Source of the DNA: Gemmata massiliana
Lineage (GTDB): Bacteria > Planctomycetota > Planctomycetia > Gemmatales > Gemmataceae
Direction: 5' to 3'
Assembly: GCA_000531095.1 (NCBI GenBank)
Contig: HG799465.1
Span: 445,908 to 509,907 of the forward strand
DNA: 64,000 bases
A program made the position numbers and the translations under genes. The notes beneath the pieces were generated by a model that saw only the letters and a list, made by a program, of their open reading frames with translations, was not told the origin of the DNA and made no database searches. Shown piece after piece: positions 26,019 to 35,668 of this stretch (the first letter of the stretch is position 1; every line of letters begins with the position of its first letter).

Positions 26019-27850
26019 TCACTCGGTTTGCAGTCGGCAGATCAAGAGCTCGCGCTCGTAGACCATCTCCGACGGGAGCCGGCTGTGCAGGTCGATGAAC
26101 AGTTCCTCGTGGTTGAGCACCTCGGCCCTCCACGCGACGCGGTCACACGATTGCAACTGGTCGAACGCTTCGCGCGAGAAGGATAGCCCCCGCCACTCGA
26201 TGTCCTCGTATTTGGGCATCCAGCCGATCGGCGTTTCGCGGCCCAGGGCGCGCCCGCGGACCCGATCCACGATCCACTTCAGCACCCGCATGTTGTCGCC
26301 GAACCCCGGCCACAAGAACCGGCCGGCCGAGTCCTTCCGGAACCAGTTGACGTGAAAGATCCGCGGCGTTTCCGACAGCGCCCGCTGCATCCGAATCCAG
26401 TGCCGGAAGTAGTCCCCCATGTGGTACCCGCAGAACGGGAGCATCGCCATCGGGTCGCGGCGCACCTTGCCGACCGCACCGCCGGCCGCCGCGGTCGTCT
26501 CCGAGCCGGTGGTGGCCCCGATATAAACGCCCGAGGTCCAGTTGAACGATTGGTACACGAGCGGGACCGTCGTCGCGCGCCGGCCGCCGAAGATTATCGC
26601 GCTGATCGGCACCCCCGCGGGGTCTTCCCACGCCGGGTCGATCGTCGGGCATTGTGAGGCCGGGGCGGTAAACCGGGCGTTCGGGTGCGCGGCTTTCGCG
26701 CCCGTCTCCTTCGCGAGTTCCGGCGTCCACCGATTCCCGCGCCAGTCGAGGCACTCGGCTGGCGGGTCGTCGGTCATGCCCTCCCACCACACCCCGCCCT
26801 CGGGTGTGAGCGCGACGTTCGTGAAAATGGTGTTCCGCGACAGCGCGGCCATCGCGTTCGGGTTAGTTTTCGCGGACGTGCCGGGCGCGACGCCGAAGAA
26901 TCCGGCCTCGGGGTTGATTGCCCGCAGTCGGTGGTCCGCGTCCGGCTTCAGCCAGGCGATGTCGTCGCCAACGGTCCAGACCTTCCACCCCTCGAACCCG
27001 GCCGGCGGGATCAGCATCGCGAAGTTCGTCTTCCCGCACGCGGACGGGAACGCGGCCGAGACATACGTCTTCTCGCCCTGCGGGTTCTCGACCCCCAGGA
27101 TGAGCATGTGTTCGGCCATCCACCCTTCGTCCCGGGCGATGTTCGAGGCAATTCGCAGCGCGAAGCACTTCTTGCCGAGCAGCGCGTTCCCGCCGTACCC
27201 GGACCCGTAGGACCAGATCTGGCGTGTTTCCGGGAAGTGGACGATGTACTTCTCCGCGTTGCACGGCCAGGGCACATCCGTCTGCCCCGGGGCGAGCGGG
27301 GCACCGAGCGTGTGCATACACGGCACCACGCGCTTCTCGCCCTTATCGATCTCCTCGAACACGGCGCGCCCGATCCGGGCCATGATTCGCGTGCTGACGA
27401 CGACGTAGGGCGAATCGGTGAGCTGGACCCCGATCTGGGACATGGGCGACCCGACCGGCCCCATGCTGAACGCCAGCACGTACATCGTGCGCCCGCGCAT
27501 CGCGCCGTCGAAGAGTTGCTTCAGCCGCTGCCGCATCTTGTACGGGTCTTCCAGTTGTTGGTCGGACCGGCGGCTTCCTTCGAGAAGGAGCAGACGAAAG
27601 TGCGGTCCTCGACCCGGGCGACGTCACTGGGGTCCGAGCGCGCGTAGTAACAACCGGGCCACAGTTCCTCGTTGAGCTTGAGGAACGTCCCCTTCTCCAC
27701 CATCTGCGCACAAAGAGCGTCGTACTCTTCCTTCGAGCCGTCCACCCAGTGGATGGCGGCCGGCTTGGTGAGCCGGGCCATCTTCTCGACCCATTTGAGG
27801 AGGTGGGTGTTCTCACTCAGTGCGTTCGCCGGGTCGCGGCCATTGAACAT
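26019..27850 (-). pseudogene. pckG: GTP-type phosphoenolpyruvate carboxykinase, split by a one-base frameshift
   Basis: From ATG 27850 ([22 protein letters not shown] upstream) the frame runs to [11 protein letters not shown] near 27550 and then shifts. Adding one G (TGGAAG to TGGGAAG) gives [20 protein letters not shown] and continues to the stop at 26019, about 610 residues, the normal family length. Motifs are [13 protein letters not shown] (P-loop), VGDDIAWL and [23 protein letters not shown] converts oxaloacetate to PEP in gluconeogenesis. Loss would be costly for growth on acids, so an error in the sequence is plausible; all other residues look intact. Confidence 0.85.
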
Positions 27851-28183
27851 GGGATCGATCTCCTTCACGGTCTGCTCGTCGCTCGGGTCAACAAAATGGT
27901 ACCCGATCGCAACCGTGGGCTTTGACGCGATTGAACACCCCGGGTGCGTTTTGCGCACAGTTTGACTGTTACGCCCACATTGGGCGGACGGTTCACTTAC
28001 CGCTACGCGATAGGCCAATACGCTTTTTCAGTGCTTCTGTTTTTCAGCATACCCCCGTAGCAGTTCGACGCCAACCGAAGACCACCCGAGCGAGAACTGT
28101 ACGAAAGTGGAAGACGCACGGGGCACTATTCCTCAATATGGAAACTGACTCCTCACGCTCATCACGAACCGGACCGGAACACT
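27851..28183. other. Divergent intergenic region between PEPCK and the aldehyde dehydrogenase
   Basis: Both genes read outward from here. The PEPCK ribosome binding site lies at its left edge. No RNA, repeat or convincing promoter pair was recognised. Confidence 0.4.
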
Positions 28184-29743
28184 ATGCAGCTTGAAGGTAA
28201 ATCACTCATTGGCTTTGCGACCTCGGACGGTGGAACCGCATTTCGCGCCGCGGACCCGAGCAGCGGCGAGTCTCTGGAGCCGGCGTTTCACAATGCCACG
28301 TCAGACGATGTGGCTCGCGCGACACAGCTCGCGCAAGCCGCGTTCGCCAGCTACGGACACGCGAGCGGGAAGCAAAAGGGCGCGTTCTTGCGCCGCATCG
28401 CCGAGGGGATTCTGGCCGCTCAGGACGCCATCGTGGAACGCGCGGGGCGCGAAACCGCCCTTCCCCAAGCCCGTCTCACCGGCGAAGTGGCCCGTACCGT
28501 CGGGCAACTGAGGTTGTTCGCCACGCTCGTAGAAGAAGGCTCGTGGGTCGATGCGCGTATCGATCACGGCGACCCGACCCGCGCTCCCATTCCGAAGCCG
28601 GACGTGCGCTCGATGCAGCGCCCACTCGGTCCGGTGGTGGTGTTCGGCGCGAGCAACTTCCCGCTAGCGTTCTCCGTCGCGGGCGGCGACACCGCTGCGG
28701 CACTCGCTGCGGGGTGCCCGGTCATTGTCAAAGCACACCCCGCACACCCCGGAACCAGCGAACTGGTCGGGCGCGTGATTCAGCACGCGGTGCACGAAAG
28801 CAACTTGCACGAAGGCGTGTTCTCCTTGCTCTTTGACGCCGGGCACGAGATCGGCCTCGCACTCGTGCGCCACCCGGTCGTGAAAGCGGTCGGGTTCACA
28901 GGATCGCGAACCGGTGGTCGCGCACTGATGGAAGCCGCTGCCGCGCGTGCTGTACCCATTCCGGTCTTTGCCGAAATGAGCAGCGTTAACCCGGTGGTGA
29001 TCCTGCCCGGCGCACTGACGAAAGATGTCAAGCCGCTGGCAACCGGCTTGCACGGCGCAGTGACGCTCGGCGTCGGGCAGTTCTGTACGAATCCGGGGTT
29101 GGTGTTCGTTCCGCAAAGCGCGGACGGCGACCGCTTCGTTGACGAACTAGCCACCCTCATCGGTGGCACCGCACCCGGTACGATGCTCACCGCGGGGATT
29201 CGGACGTCCTTCGCCGCGGGTGTGGAGCAGCTTTCCACCCGTGCCGAACCGCGCACCCGCGTCGCAATGGCTCCGAACCGCGCGGGCGCGGCCCTGTTCG
29301 TCACCGATGCGATCGCGTTGCGTGCGAAACCCGAACTCGCACACGAGGTCTTCGGCCCGTCCACGGTCGTCGTTCGGTACCGCGACGGCGCCGAACTGCG
29401 CGAGGCGCTGAACGGTCTTGAGGGGCAGTTGACCGCAACGGTCCACGCGACACCGGACGAGCTAGCTGCGAACGGGGATCTCGTAGCGCTCCTCGGGGAA
29501 AAGGCCGGGCGCCTGCTGTTCGGCGGGTTCCCGACCGGCGTCGAGGTGTGCCACGCGATGGTCCACGGGGGGCCGTACCCGGCCACCAGCGACGGGCGCT
29601 CCACATCGGTCGGTACGCGGGCGATCTCCCGGTTCGCGCGCCCGCTCTGCTGGCAGAACTTCCCCGACGCCGCGCTGCCCGATGAACTCAAGGAAGCCAA
29701 TCCGCTCGGCATCTCGCGCTTGGCGGACGGGAAACTCAGCTAA
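28184..29743 (+). CDS. Aldehyde dehydrogenase, alpha-ketoglutarate-semialdehyde type
   Basis: 519 residues of the NADP-dependent aldehyde dehydrogenase group that oxidises 2,5-dioxopentanoate (alpha-ketoglutarate semialdehyde). Motifs: RPLGPVVVFGASNFPLAFS near 147, KAVGFTGSRTGG (nucleotide loop), catalytic Glu in VPIPVFAEMSSVNPV, catalytic Cys in GVGQFCTNPGL and FGPSTVVVRY. The product 2-oxoglutarate enters the TCA cycle and, via the neighbouring PEPCK, gluconeogenesis. The DHDPS-like enzyme could supply the substrate. The start is the ATG immediately before MQLEGKSLIG. Confidence 0.85.
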   Translation: MQLEGKSLIGFATSDGGTAFRAADPSSGESLEPAFHNATSDDVARATQLAQAAFASYGHASGKQKGAFLRRIAEGILAAQDAIVERAGRETALPQARLTGEVARTVGQLRLFATLVEEGSWVDARIDHGDPTRAPIPKPDVRSMQRPLGPVVVFGASNFPLAFSVAGGDTAAALAAGCPVIVKAHPAHPGTSELVGRVIQHAVHESNLHEGVFSLLFDAGHEIGLALVRHPVVKAVGFTGSRTGGRALMEAAAARAVPIPVFAEMSSVNPVVILPGALTKDVKPLATGLHGAVTLGVGQFCTNPGLVFVPQSADGDRFVDELATLIGGTAPGTMLTAGIRTSFAAGVEQLSTRAEPRTRVAMAPNRAGAALFVTDAIALRAKPELAHEVFGPSTVVVRYRDGAELREALNGLEGQLTATVHATPDELAANGDLVALLGEKAGRLLFGGFPTGVEVCHAMVHGGPYPATSDGRSTSVGTRAISRFARPLCWQNFPDAALPDELKEANPLGISRLADGKLS

Positions 29744-30169
29744 GTGGCACAGACCTGTTTCTGGTGATGCCCCGCCTACAAGGGCGGGGCGTCTCCCGTC
29801 AGTAACAATTGCTAACCTTTCGGGAACCGCGATCGCCATTCGGAGTGAATTTTCGCCTCAAGCTATTACCAGTTCGATATTTCCGACTAACGGCCGCATC
29901 TGGATGTCAGTTGCATTTCGCTAACAAATGCTAAAATTGCCGCGATTTCGACTCACATCTCGTTAACACTTAGCCCGGTTTATCACCGAACTGCGCACCA
30001 ATTCGCACACCCCAAGAATCGCGGCACCAAATCTGTCCAATTGTATACGTCCACGAAGCATGGCTCCAAACATTTTTGGAGCGCCGTGAAAGATTTTCTG
30101 AAGACTGGTTTGGCTGGTGTGCGCGTGAGATGTGAAGGACGGCGGGACAAACAGGCGTCGGTCAGTCAA
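29744..30169. other. Gene-free interval with short dispersed repeats
   Basis: Holds GTGGCACAGACCT (shared with 3939-3953), a short GCCCCGCC/GGGCGGGGC palindrome (29770-29790) and the 25-base sequence at 29802. The rest (29830-30169) is relatively AT-rich; no gene or RNA recognised. Confidence 0.5.
29802..29826. repeat. 25-base sequence shared with 13352-13376 (inverted)
   Basis: Matches the reverse complement of 13352-13376 at 24 of 25 bases. Intergenic in both places. Confidence 0.6.
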
Positions 30170-30592
30170 TCACTTACCCGAACTCGGTCCTCGGTCGGGG
30201 GACGACAACAGGCTGCGCACACGGGCCAAAAGTGTCGTAAGGGCTATTGGGTCCGCGGGTTTGGTGAGGTGCAAATCGATACCCGCGTCTGCCGACCGGC
30301 GCCGATCGTCATCGGCCCCAAGCCCCGTGACGGCAACGACTACCGGCTGTTTACCGTTCAGTTGCGAGCGGAGTCGACGAGCGACTTCCCAACCGTCCAT
30401 CCCGGGAAGGCCGATGTCCAGGAGCACAACGTCCGGCGGGTTCGCCAGAGCCGCGAGGAGCGCATCCGAGCCGCACGACGCGACCCGCACCGCGTGGCCG
30501 CTGATGGTCAGCAAATCGGCGACCGATTCGGCCACGTCCAGCAAATCTTCGACCACGAGCACGGAAAGTGGGGGGCGCGGTGACTCATTCAT
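30170..30592 (-). CDS. Single-domain response regulator (CheY-like)
   Basis: 140 residues, a lone receiver domain. Acidic pocket VLVVEDLLDVAES, phospho-acceptor Asp in VVLLDIGLPGMDGWE, Thr in VVAVTGLG and Lys in LHLTKPADP. No output domain and no histidine kinase nearby, so it probably relays phosphate to a distant partner. The C-terminus has extra low-complexity residues (SSPDRGPSSGK). Confidence 0.9.
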   Translation of the reverse strand: MNESPRPPLSVLVVEDLLDVAESVADLLTISGHAVRVASCGSDALLAALANPPDVVLLDIGLPGMDGWEVARRLRSQLNGKQPVVVAVTGLGADDDRRRSADAGIDLHLTKPADPIALTTLLARVRSLLSSPDRGPSSGK

Positions 30593-30898
30593 CGTTCTTC
30601 GTCCTGAGCGGCCCCGTTGAGAGGTCGGGAGAGGCGTTCACTGCAGTAATACCCACTCAGGCTATCGAACCTTAACGATCGCGTCCCGTTCCCACCCGAT
30701 TGCGAGGCCGATGACAAGAAGGCTCAAAAACGACGCGAATCCAGGAAATCTGGGACTTCGGCGAGATTCCCAGGCATTCAGAGCCGAGAATCACCTCGAA
30801 ATCGATCGCACGTCTGACTGATTTTGCTGAAAACGACGTGATTTCGGCTGCACATTCCAGTAGCGAGCCTCGGAAGTTGGTGCCGCGGGTATCGTAGG
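30593..30898. other. Gene-free interval
   Basis: No frame of interest. A weak inverted repeat (CTGGGA with TCCCAG, about 30748-30772) is the only structure noticed. Confidence 0.35.
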
Positions 30899-31699
30899 TT
30901 ACCGCGGTGGGTCGGTATCTGCCGTGCGCGCGCGGACGGCGTTCATGGCCTCTCGGCCGCGCTGCTCACCCAGCACCCGAGCGATCTGCGTGTGTAGTCG
31001 CTCCAAGTCCGGGCCGGTTGGCACAGTGCCCCACAAGCAAATGCCCCCATCGGACCGCTGGTGAATCTCGACTCCGGCGAACGCCGGATCGGACCCCAGG
31101 ACCGGGGCGACAGCTCTCCACTCTTCTTCAACACGCGAGCTGTAGTTCCCTCCTTCGGAGACCATCAGTCCGCCCACCAAACCGGTGCCAAAACAACACC
31201 CGAATCCGAAAACGATGGCGGATGCGAGCACGATCGGACGCAAAGGTACGTCAATTCGAGCTTCGCGCGACTCGCGGCGCGCCCTTCGAGCGACGCGCCA
31301 GTGAACCCAGAACACGGCCGAAGAGACCATAAGCCCGAGACCGGATAACCAGATATCCCGCGTCCCGTACCGGCTCTCCAGTTGCAACTCCGCACGCCAA
31401 CTTCGCTCGCGCACTGCCGTTAAAGTCGCCTCCGGCGGCCGCGGTTTCTGGCCCCAGCGCCAAGTGTCTTCCCAATACCGTTCGTTCGTCTGGTGGCGAT
31501 TGTAGACCCAACGGTTAATCGTGTACTCGGGGGCTTCGCGCGCGATGATTCCGTGGCCGAGAAAGTACAGCGCGGCGGTGAAGCACACGAGCATCCCGAA
31601 GCACGCCACTAGCGCATACGATTCCAACAGCGACCGCCGTCCCATTGAAGTTCCCCGGGCCGAACCATTCGCTCGCTCACTTGTGAGGCGAGTTGACAT
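30899..31699 (-). CDS. Membrane protein with a BON-like C-terminus
   Basis: About 266 residues. Three hydrophobic segments: ALVACFGMLVCFTAALYFLG, IWLSGLGLMVSSAVFWVHW and VLASAIVFGFGCCFGTGLVG. A soluble tail follows (GVEIHQRSDGGICLWGTVPT, DLERLHTQIARVLGEQ), resembling a BON-type fold. The start is uncertain: 31699 (ATG), 31645 (ATG with GGGGA upstream) or 31825. No family recognised. Confidence 0.6.
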   Translation of the reverse strand: MSTRLTSERANGSARGTSMGRRSLLESYALVACFGMLVCFTAALYFLGHGIIAREAPEYTINRWVYNRHQTNERYWEDTWRWGQKPRPPEATLTAVRERSWRAELQLESRYGTRDIWLSGLGLMVSSAVFWVHWRVARRARRESREARIDVPLRPIVLASAIVFGFGCCFGTGLVGGLMVSEGGNYSSRVEEEWRAVAPVLGSDPAFAGVEIHQRSDGGICLWGTVPTGPDLERLHTQIARVLGEQRGREAMNAVRARTADTDPPR

Positions 31700-31998
31700 C
31701 TCAGTTCCAACAGGTGCAGTAATTGATTCAGATAGTACGGTGCTGTTGCGTGGAGGCGGAGCGACCTCCGAAGACAATGGCGGTTGGGTCGGCCGATTGG
31801 TAGTGGTGTCGTAGCGTGTGCGCAAGCAGATAATCGGGTGCGTTTCAAGCCACCAATCGGTGGAATGCCTCCGGGCAACGAACTATCTAAACGCTCGATT
31901 CCGTTACCGCACCCGATGTTGGCGACTACCTTGACGTTACGGTGCCGAGTGGTAATACTCAACCATCTATGGCCCATTCCGGGACGGAGTGAACAATC

Positions 31999-32310
31999 AT
32001 GCCCCACGTAGTCACCGCAAATTGTAACGATTGCAAGTATACCGACTGCTGCGTCGTCTGCCCGGTAGAGTGCTTCTACCAAGACGACAAGATGCTCTAC
32101 ATCGACCCGGAAGACTGCATCGACTGCGAAGCGTGCGTCCCGGAGTGCCCGGTCGAAGCGATCTACTCGGAACCGAACACCCCGTCCCAGTGGACGAGCT
32201 ACATCCAACTGAACGTCGAGCGCAGCGCCGCACTGAAGGCGGCCGGCGGCGACGCCCACATCACCGAAAAGAGTCCGGCCAAAGAAGGCCCGGATTGCAA
32301 GAAGAAATAA
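31999..32310 (+). CDS. Ferredoxin, 7Fe type
   Basis: 103 residues. Cys motifs CNDCKYTDCCVVCPVECF and CIDCEACVPECPVEAI are those of FdxA-type ferredoxins with one [3Fe-4S] and one [4Fe-4S] cluster. A Lys-rich tail ends the protein. Ferrochelatase lies 131 bases downstream on the same strand; it needs no ferredoxin in principle, so the pairing may be incidental. Confidence 0.9.
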   Translation: MPHVVTANCNDCKYTDCCVVCPVECFYQDDKMLYIDPEDCIDCEACVPECPVEAIYSEPNTPSQWTSYIQLNVERSAALKAAGGDAHITEKSPAKEGPDCKKK

Positions 32311-32313
32311 CCG

Positions 32314-32432
32314 GTCGAAAGTCGTAAAGTCGAAAGTCGTAAAGTCTGAAAACCGGATACGGGTTCGGCTCGAATCTTAAGCCGCTCTCCTCCGGTCTTT
32401 CGACATTACGACTTTAGGCCTTTTGACTTGAG
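32314..32432. repeat. GTCGAAAGTCGTAAA tandem copies and inverted partner
   Basis: GTCGAAAGTCGTAAA is tandemly repeated at 32314-32346, and inverted relatives (CTTTCGAC, TACGACTTTA) follow at 32397-32415. The region between could fold into a long hairpin between ferredoxin and hemH. Confidence 0.5.
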
Positions 32433-32441
32433 ACTCCTTCT

Positions 32442-33410
32442 ATGACTGGCCTCGTACTCATCCAGCTCGGCACTCCGGACCGCCCCACTTACGGCGGCCT
32501 CTTTCCCTACCTCCGCCAGTTCCTTTCAGACCCGCGGGTGATCGAAGTCCCGCGTGCGATCTGGCTACCGCTGCTCTACCTCCGCATCCTGCCGTTTCGC
32601 TCCGGGGCGTCGGCCGAGAAGTACAGCCGCATTTGGGACGCAAAGACCGGCTCGCCCCTTCTGCATTACACCTTGCGCCAGACGGAGTTACTGCAAGCAC
32701 ACTTCCCCAACAACCCGGTCCGGTTCGGGATGATCGTCGGGAACCCGCCGCTCCAAAACACGATCAAAGAAATGGTCGATAGCGGTGTGGACAAGCTCAT
32801 CGCGCTACCCATGTTCCCGCAATACTCCGCCACGTCCTTCGCCAGCGCGACCGATTCGCTCTTCAAGGCTCTCACGAAGGTGCGCCGGGTACCCGCGGTG
32901 CGCGTGGTGCCGCCGTACTATGACCGCCCCGGGTACCTCGACGCCCTCGAAGCGGTCGTTCGCGACGACCTCGCGAAACTCCCCTGGGAGCCGGAACACT
33001 TCGTCATCAGCTTCCACGGCATCCCGCAGAAGTACGCACAAAGGGGCGACCCTTACGCCACGCACGTCGTGCGCACCACGCAAGCCCTCGTCAAGCGGAT
33101 GGGCTGGGCGCGGAACCGCTGGACGCAGACGTACCAGTCGCGGTTCGGGCGCAGTGAGTGGCTGAAACCGTACACAGACGACGTGCTCACAGACCTTGCC
33201 AAGAAGGGCGTGAAGCGCGTGTACGTTGCGCTCCCCGGCTTCACCGCGGACTGCCTGGAAACGCTCGACGAGATCGGCAACGAGAGCCGCGAAATCTTCG
33301 AGCACGCGGGCGGCGAACACCTCAAAAGCGGCACCTGCCTCAACGATCACCCGAAGTGGATCGAGGGCATGGCCCGCATCCTCCGCGACGAGGGACACGG
33401 CTGGCTGTAG
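32442..33410 (+). CDS. hemH: Ferrochelatase
   Basis: 322 residues. Catalytic His in VISFHGIPQKYA, the conserved TYQSRFGRSEWLKPYTDDV, and PGFTADCLETLDEI with the metal-path acidic residues. It inserts iron into porphyrin at the last step of heme synthesis (protoheme or coproheme route). The N-terminus VLIQLGTPDRPTYGGLFPYL is the usual start. No other heme gene in the window. Confidence 0.95.
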   Translation: MTGLVLIQLGTPDRPTYGGLFPYLRQFLSDPRVIEVPRAIWLPLLYLRILPFRSGASAEKYSRIWDAKTGSPLLHYTLRQTELLQAHFPNNPVRFGMIVGNPPLQNTIKEMVDSGVDKLIALPMFPQYSATSFASATDSLFKALTKVRRVPAVRVVPPYYDRPGYLDALEAVVRDDLAKLPWEPEHFVISFHGIPQKYAQRGDPYATHVVRTTQALVKRMGWARNRWTQTYQSRFGRSEWLKPYTDDVLTDLAKKGVKRVYVALPGFTADCLETLDEIGNESREIFEHAGGEHLKSGTCLNDHPKWIEGMARILRDEGHGWL

Positions 33411-33416
33411 CTCCCC

Positions 33417-33494
33417 CAGGTGAACCCCGCCCACAAGGGCGGTGGGTCACGGTCGCAAGTTGTACCACCCGCCCTTGCGGGCGGGGTTCGCCTG
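33417..33494. repeat. Dispersed palindrome, copy B
   Basis: Arms 33417-33446 and 33464-33494 are imperfect complements sharing GAACCCCGCCC and AAGGGCGG with copy A at 25921. It starts six bases after the hemH stop, so it may act as that gene's terminator. Confidence 0.65.
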
Positions 33495-33589
33495 GGCGTG
33501 GCCCGTACTCGACTCCGAAGTGACTACGCGCGCCAGTTGATGGCCCGCGTATCATTCCAATAGCAACTCTCCGCACTTCGAGGCTCCAC

Positions 33590-34774
33590 ATGGATGCGTT
33601 CATCCTTTCCGCGGTCCGCACGCCGATCGGCAAGTTCCTCGGCGGGTTGGCCGAGCTTCCCGCGCCGAAGCTCGGGGCCATCGCCATCGCGGAAGCCCTC
33701 AAGCGTGCGCACGTGAAGCCGGAAGCGGTCGAAGACGTGATTATGGGCAACGTCGTCCAGGCCGGCGTGGGTCAAGCTCCCGCACGTCAGGCCGCGATCT
33801 TTGCCGGCCTGCCAGACACGATTCCTGCCCACACCACGAACATGGTGTGTGGGTCCGGGCTGAAAACGGTGATGCTCGCGACCCAGAGCATTCGCGCAGG
33901 GGACGCGAACCTCGTCGTCGCGGGCGGGATGGAGAGCATGAGCCGCGCGCCGTTCCTGCTCCAAGGCGTCCGGCAGGGCTACAAGTACGGCAATCAGACA
34001 ACTACCGACGCGCTCGTGAACGACGGGCTGTGGTGCGCGTTCGAGAACTGGCCGATGGGCGATGCCGCGGAGCACATTGCGACCAAGTGCGATGTCTCCC
34101 GCGCCGACCAGGACCGATTCGCCGCGCAGAGCCACCAGCGCGCGGCCGCGGCATGGGCGAGCGGCGCGTTCGCGGACGAAGTCGTACCCGTTCAGTTCCA
34201 GTCCGCGAACCCAAAGAAGCCGGTTCCGCCCGTGGAGAAGGACGAAGGAATTCGCCCCGACACGACGGCCGAAGGGCTAGCGAAACTGAAGCCCGCGTTT
34301 CGGCCCGACGGCACGGTCACTGCGGGCAACTCGTCGCAGCTCTCCGACGGCGCCGCGGCGGTCGTGGTCGCGTCGTCGCGGTTCGTGGAGACGAGCGGCG
34401 CGAAACCGCTCGCGCGGATTGTGAGCTACACCATGAGCGGTGTCGCACCGAAGGACATCTTCATCGCACCTGTAACTGCGGTACAAGCCGCATGCGCGAA
34501 GGCGAAACTCGCCGTGTCCGATATCGACTTGTGGGAACTCAACGAGGCGTTCGCGTCGCAAATGCTCGCGTGCGGTAAGGGACTGAAACTCGACGAATCG
34601 AAAGTGAACGTCCACGGCGGCGCGGTCGCGCTGGGGCACCCGATCGGTGCGAGCGGCGCGCGGGTGCTGGTCACGCTGGTTCACGCGCTCAAGCGACACA
34701 ACAAGCGCTACGGCTGTGCGTCACTGTGCCTCGGCGGGGGTAACGCGGTCGCGGTGATCGTGGAGCGCGTGTAG
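33590..34774 (+). CDS. Acetyl-CoA acetyltransferase (thiolase II)
   Basis: 394 residues. Nucleophilic Cys in TNMVCGSGLKTV (about 87), NEAFASQ motif near 320, catalytic His in GHPIGASGARV and second Cys in SLCLGGGNAVAV. It condenses two acetyl-CoA or cleaves acetoacetyl-CoA. No beta-oxidation or polyhydroxyalkanoate partner lies next to it, so its direction in the cell is open. Confidence 0.93.
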   Translation: MDAFILSAVRTPIGKFLGGLAELPAPKLGAIAIAEALKRAHVKPEAVEDVIMGNVVQAGVGQAPARQAAIFAGLPDTIPAHTTNMVCGSGLKTVMLATQSIRAGDANLVVAGGMESMSRAPFLLQGVRQGYKYGNQTTTDALVNDGLWCAFENWPMGDAAEHIATKCDVSRADQDRFAAQSHQRAAAAWASGAFADEVVPVQFQSANPKKPVPPVEKDEGIRPDTTAEGLAKLKPAFRPDGTVTAGNSSQLSDGAAAVVVASSRFVETSGAKPLARIVSYTMSGVAPKDIFIAPVTAVQAACAKAKLAVSDIDLWELNEAFASQMLACGKGLKLDESKVNVHGGAVALGHPIGASGARVLVTLVHALKRHNKRYGCASLCLGGGNAVAVIVERV

Positions 34775-34787
34775 CGGTTCATGCAAG

Positions 34788-34867
34788 AAGAGCTTTTGAC
34801 AGGATTAACAGGATAGACAGGATAAAGACAAGAAGAGAGTTTGTTCTTAATCCTGTCAAAAACTCTT
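34788..34867. repeat. Inverted repeat with ACAGGAT direct repeats
   Basis: AAGAGCTTTTGACAGGATTAA (34788-34808) pairs with 34847-34867 except at one base. Between them ACAGGATA/ACAGGATAA units repeat. Likely a hairpin after the thiolase gene. Confidence 0.6.
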
Positions 34868-34887
34868 CGCTACCGAGAGGTTCATGG

Positions 34888-35667
34888 ATGGACGAAGTAC
34901 GGAAGGGCGCGTCGCGCCGGTCGGACATCTCGCCCGAGCTACTCGCGCAACTGAACGCGGGGACAGCGCCGAGCGCGACGCTCAGCGAGGGGTTGGCCAT
35001 CGACTTCGCGACGCTGCTGGTCGCGGCGGTCCCGGACATCCCCACCGACTCGGTTGATGTCGTTCGCGAAATGGCCGGCGAGGGAATCACGCGGCGCATG
35101 GACGCGGTCGGTGAGTTGCTGCTGCGCCACCTCACGCTCGACGGTTTGCCGACGATCGCGGAGCACACGTCGGACACGGTTCGCGGGTGGGCGTGCTACG
35201 TCATCGGTCGCGCGCCGAAGCTCAAACTCAATGCGAAGCTCACACTGATCCGCCCGCTGGCCGACGACCGACACTTCGGTGTGCGCGAGTGGGCGTGGAT
35301 GGCGATCCGACCGCACCTCGCGAAGAACGTCGGCCACGCGGTGAAGGCGCTGGAGCCGTGGGTACGCGATCCGTCGCCGAACGTCCGCCGGTTCGCGAGC
35401 GAAGCCACCCGACCGCGTGGCGTCTGGTGCGCACACATTGAAGCACTGAAGCAGAACCCCGAGTTGGCCCTTCCGCTCCTGGAGCCACTCCAGGCGGACC
35501 CGGCGAAGTACGTTCAGGATTCCGTCGGCAACTGGCTCAACGACGCGGCCAAAAGCCAGCCGGCGTGGGTCAAAGCACTCTGCGCACGCTGGCAGCAGGA
35601 ATCCATCACCGACGCAACCGCGCGCATCTGTCAGCGGGCACTACGGAACGTGAGCGGAGGGAAATAG
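34888..35667 (+). CDS. AlkD-like HEAT-repeat DNA alkylation repair protein
   Basis: 259 residues of antiparallel HEAT-like helices typical of AlkC/AlkD proteins: SDTVRGWACYVIGR, DRHFGVREWAWMAIRPHLA, VRDPSPNVRRFASEATRPRG and YVQDSVGNWLNDAAKSQPAW. In AlkD, aromatic and Asp residues on such helices cradle the damaged base; the WAWM and NWLND motifs may serve that role. Glycosylase activity is inferred. The next gene starts two bases after the stop. Confidence 0.8.
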   Translation: MDEVRKGASRRSDISPELLAQLNAGTAPSATLSEGLAIDFATLLVAAVPDIPTDSVDVVREMAGEGITRRMDAVGELLLRHLTLDGLPTIAEHTSDTVRGWACYVIGRAPKLKLNAKLTLIRPLADDRHFGVREWAWMAIRPHLAKNVGHAVKALEPWVRDPSPNVRRFASEATRPRGVWCAHIEALKQNPELALPLLEPLQADPAKYVQDSVGNWLNDAAKSQPAWVKALCARWQQESITDATARICQRALRNVSGGK

Positions 35668-35668
35668 C

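Noticed and set aside
27343-27550. Programmed frameshift in PEPCK
   Set aside because: No slippery heptamer with downstream structure was evident, and the same kind of one-base loss occurs in three unrelated genes.
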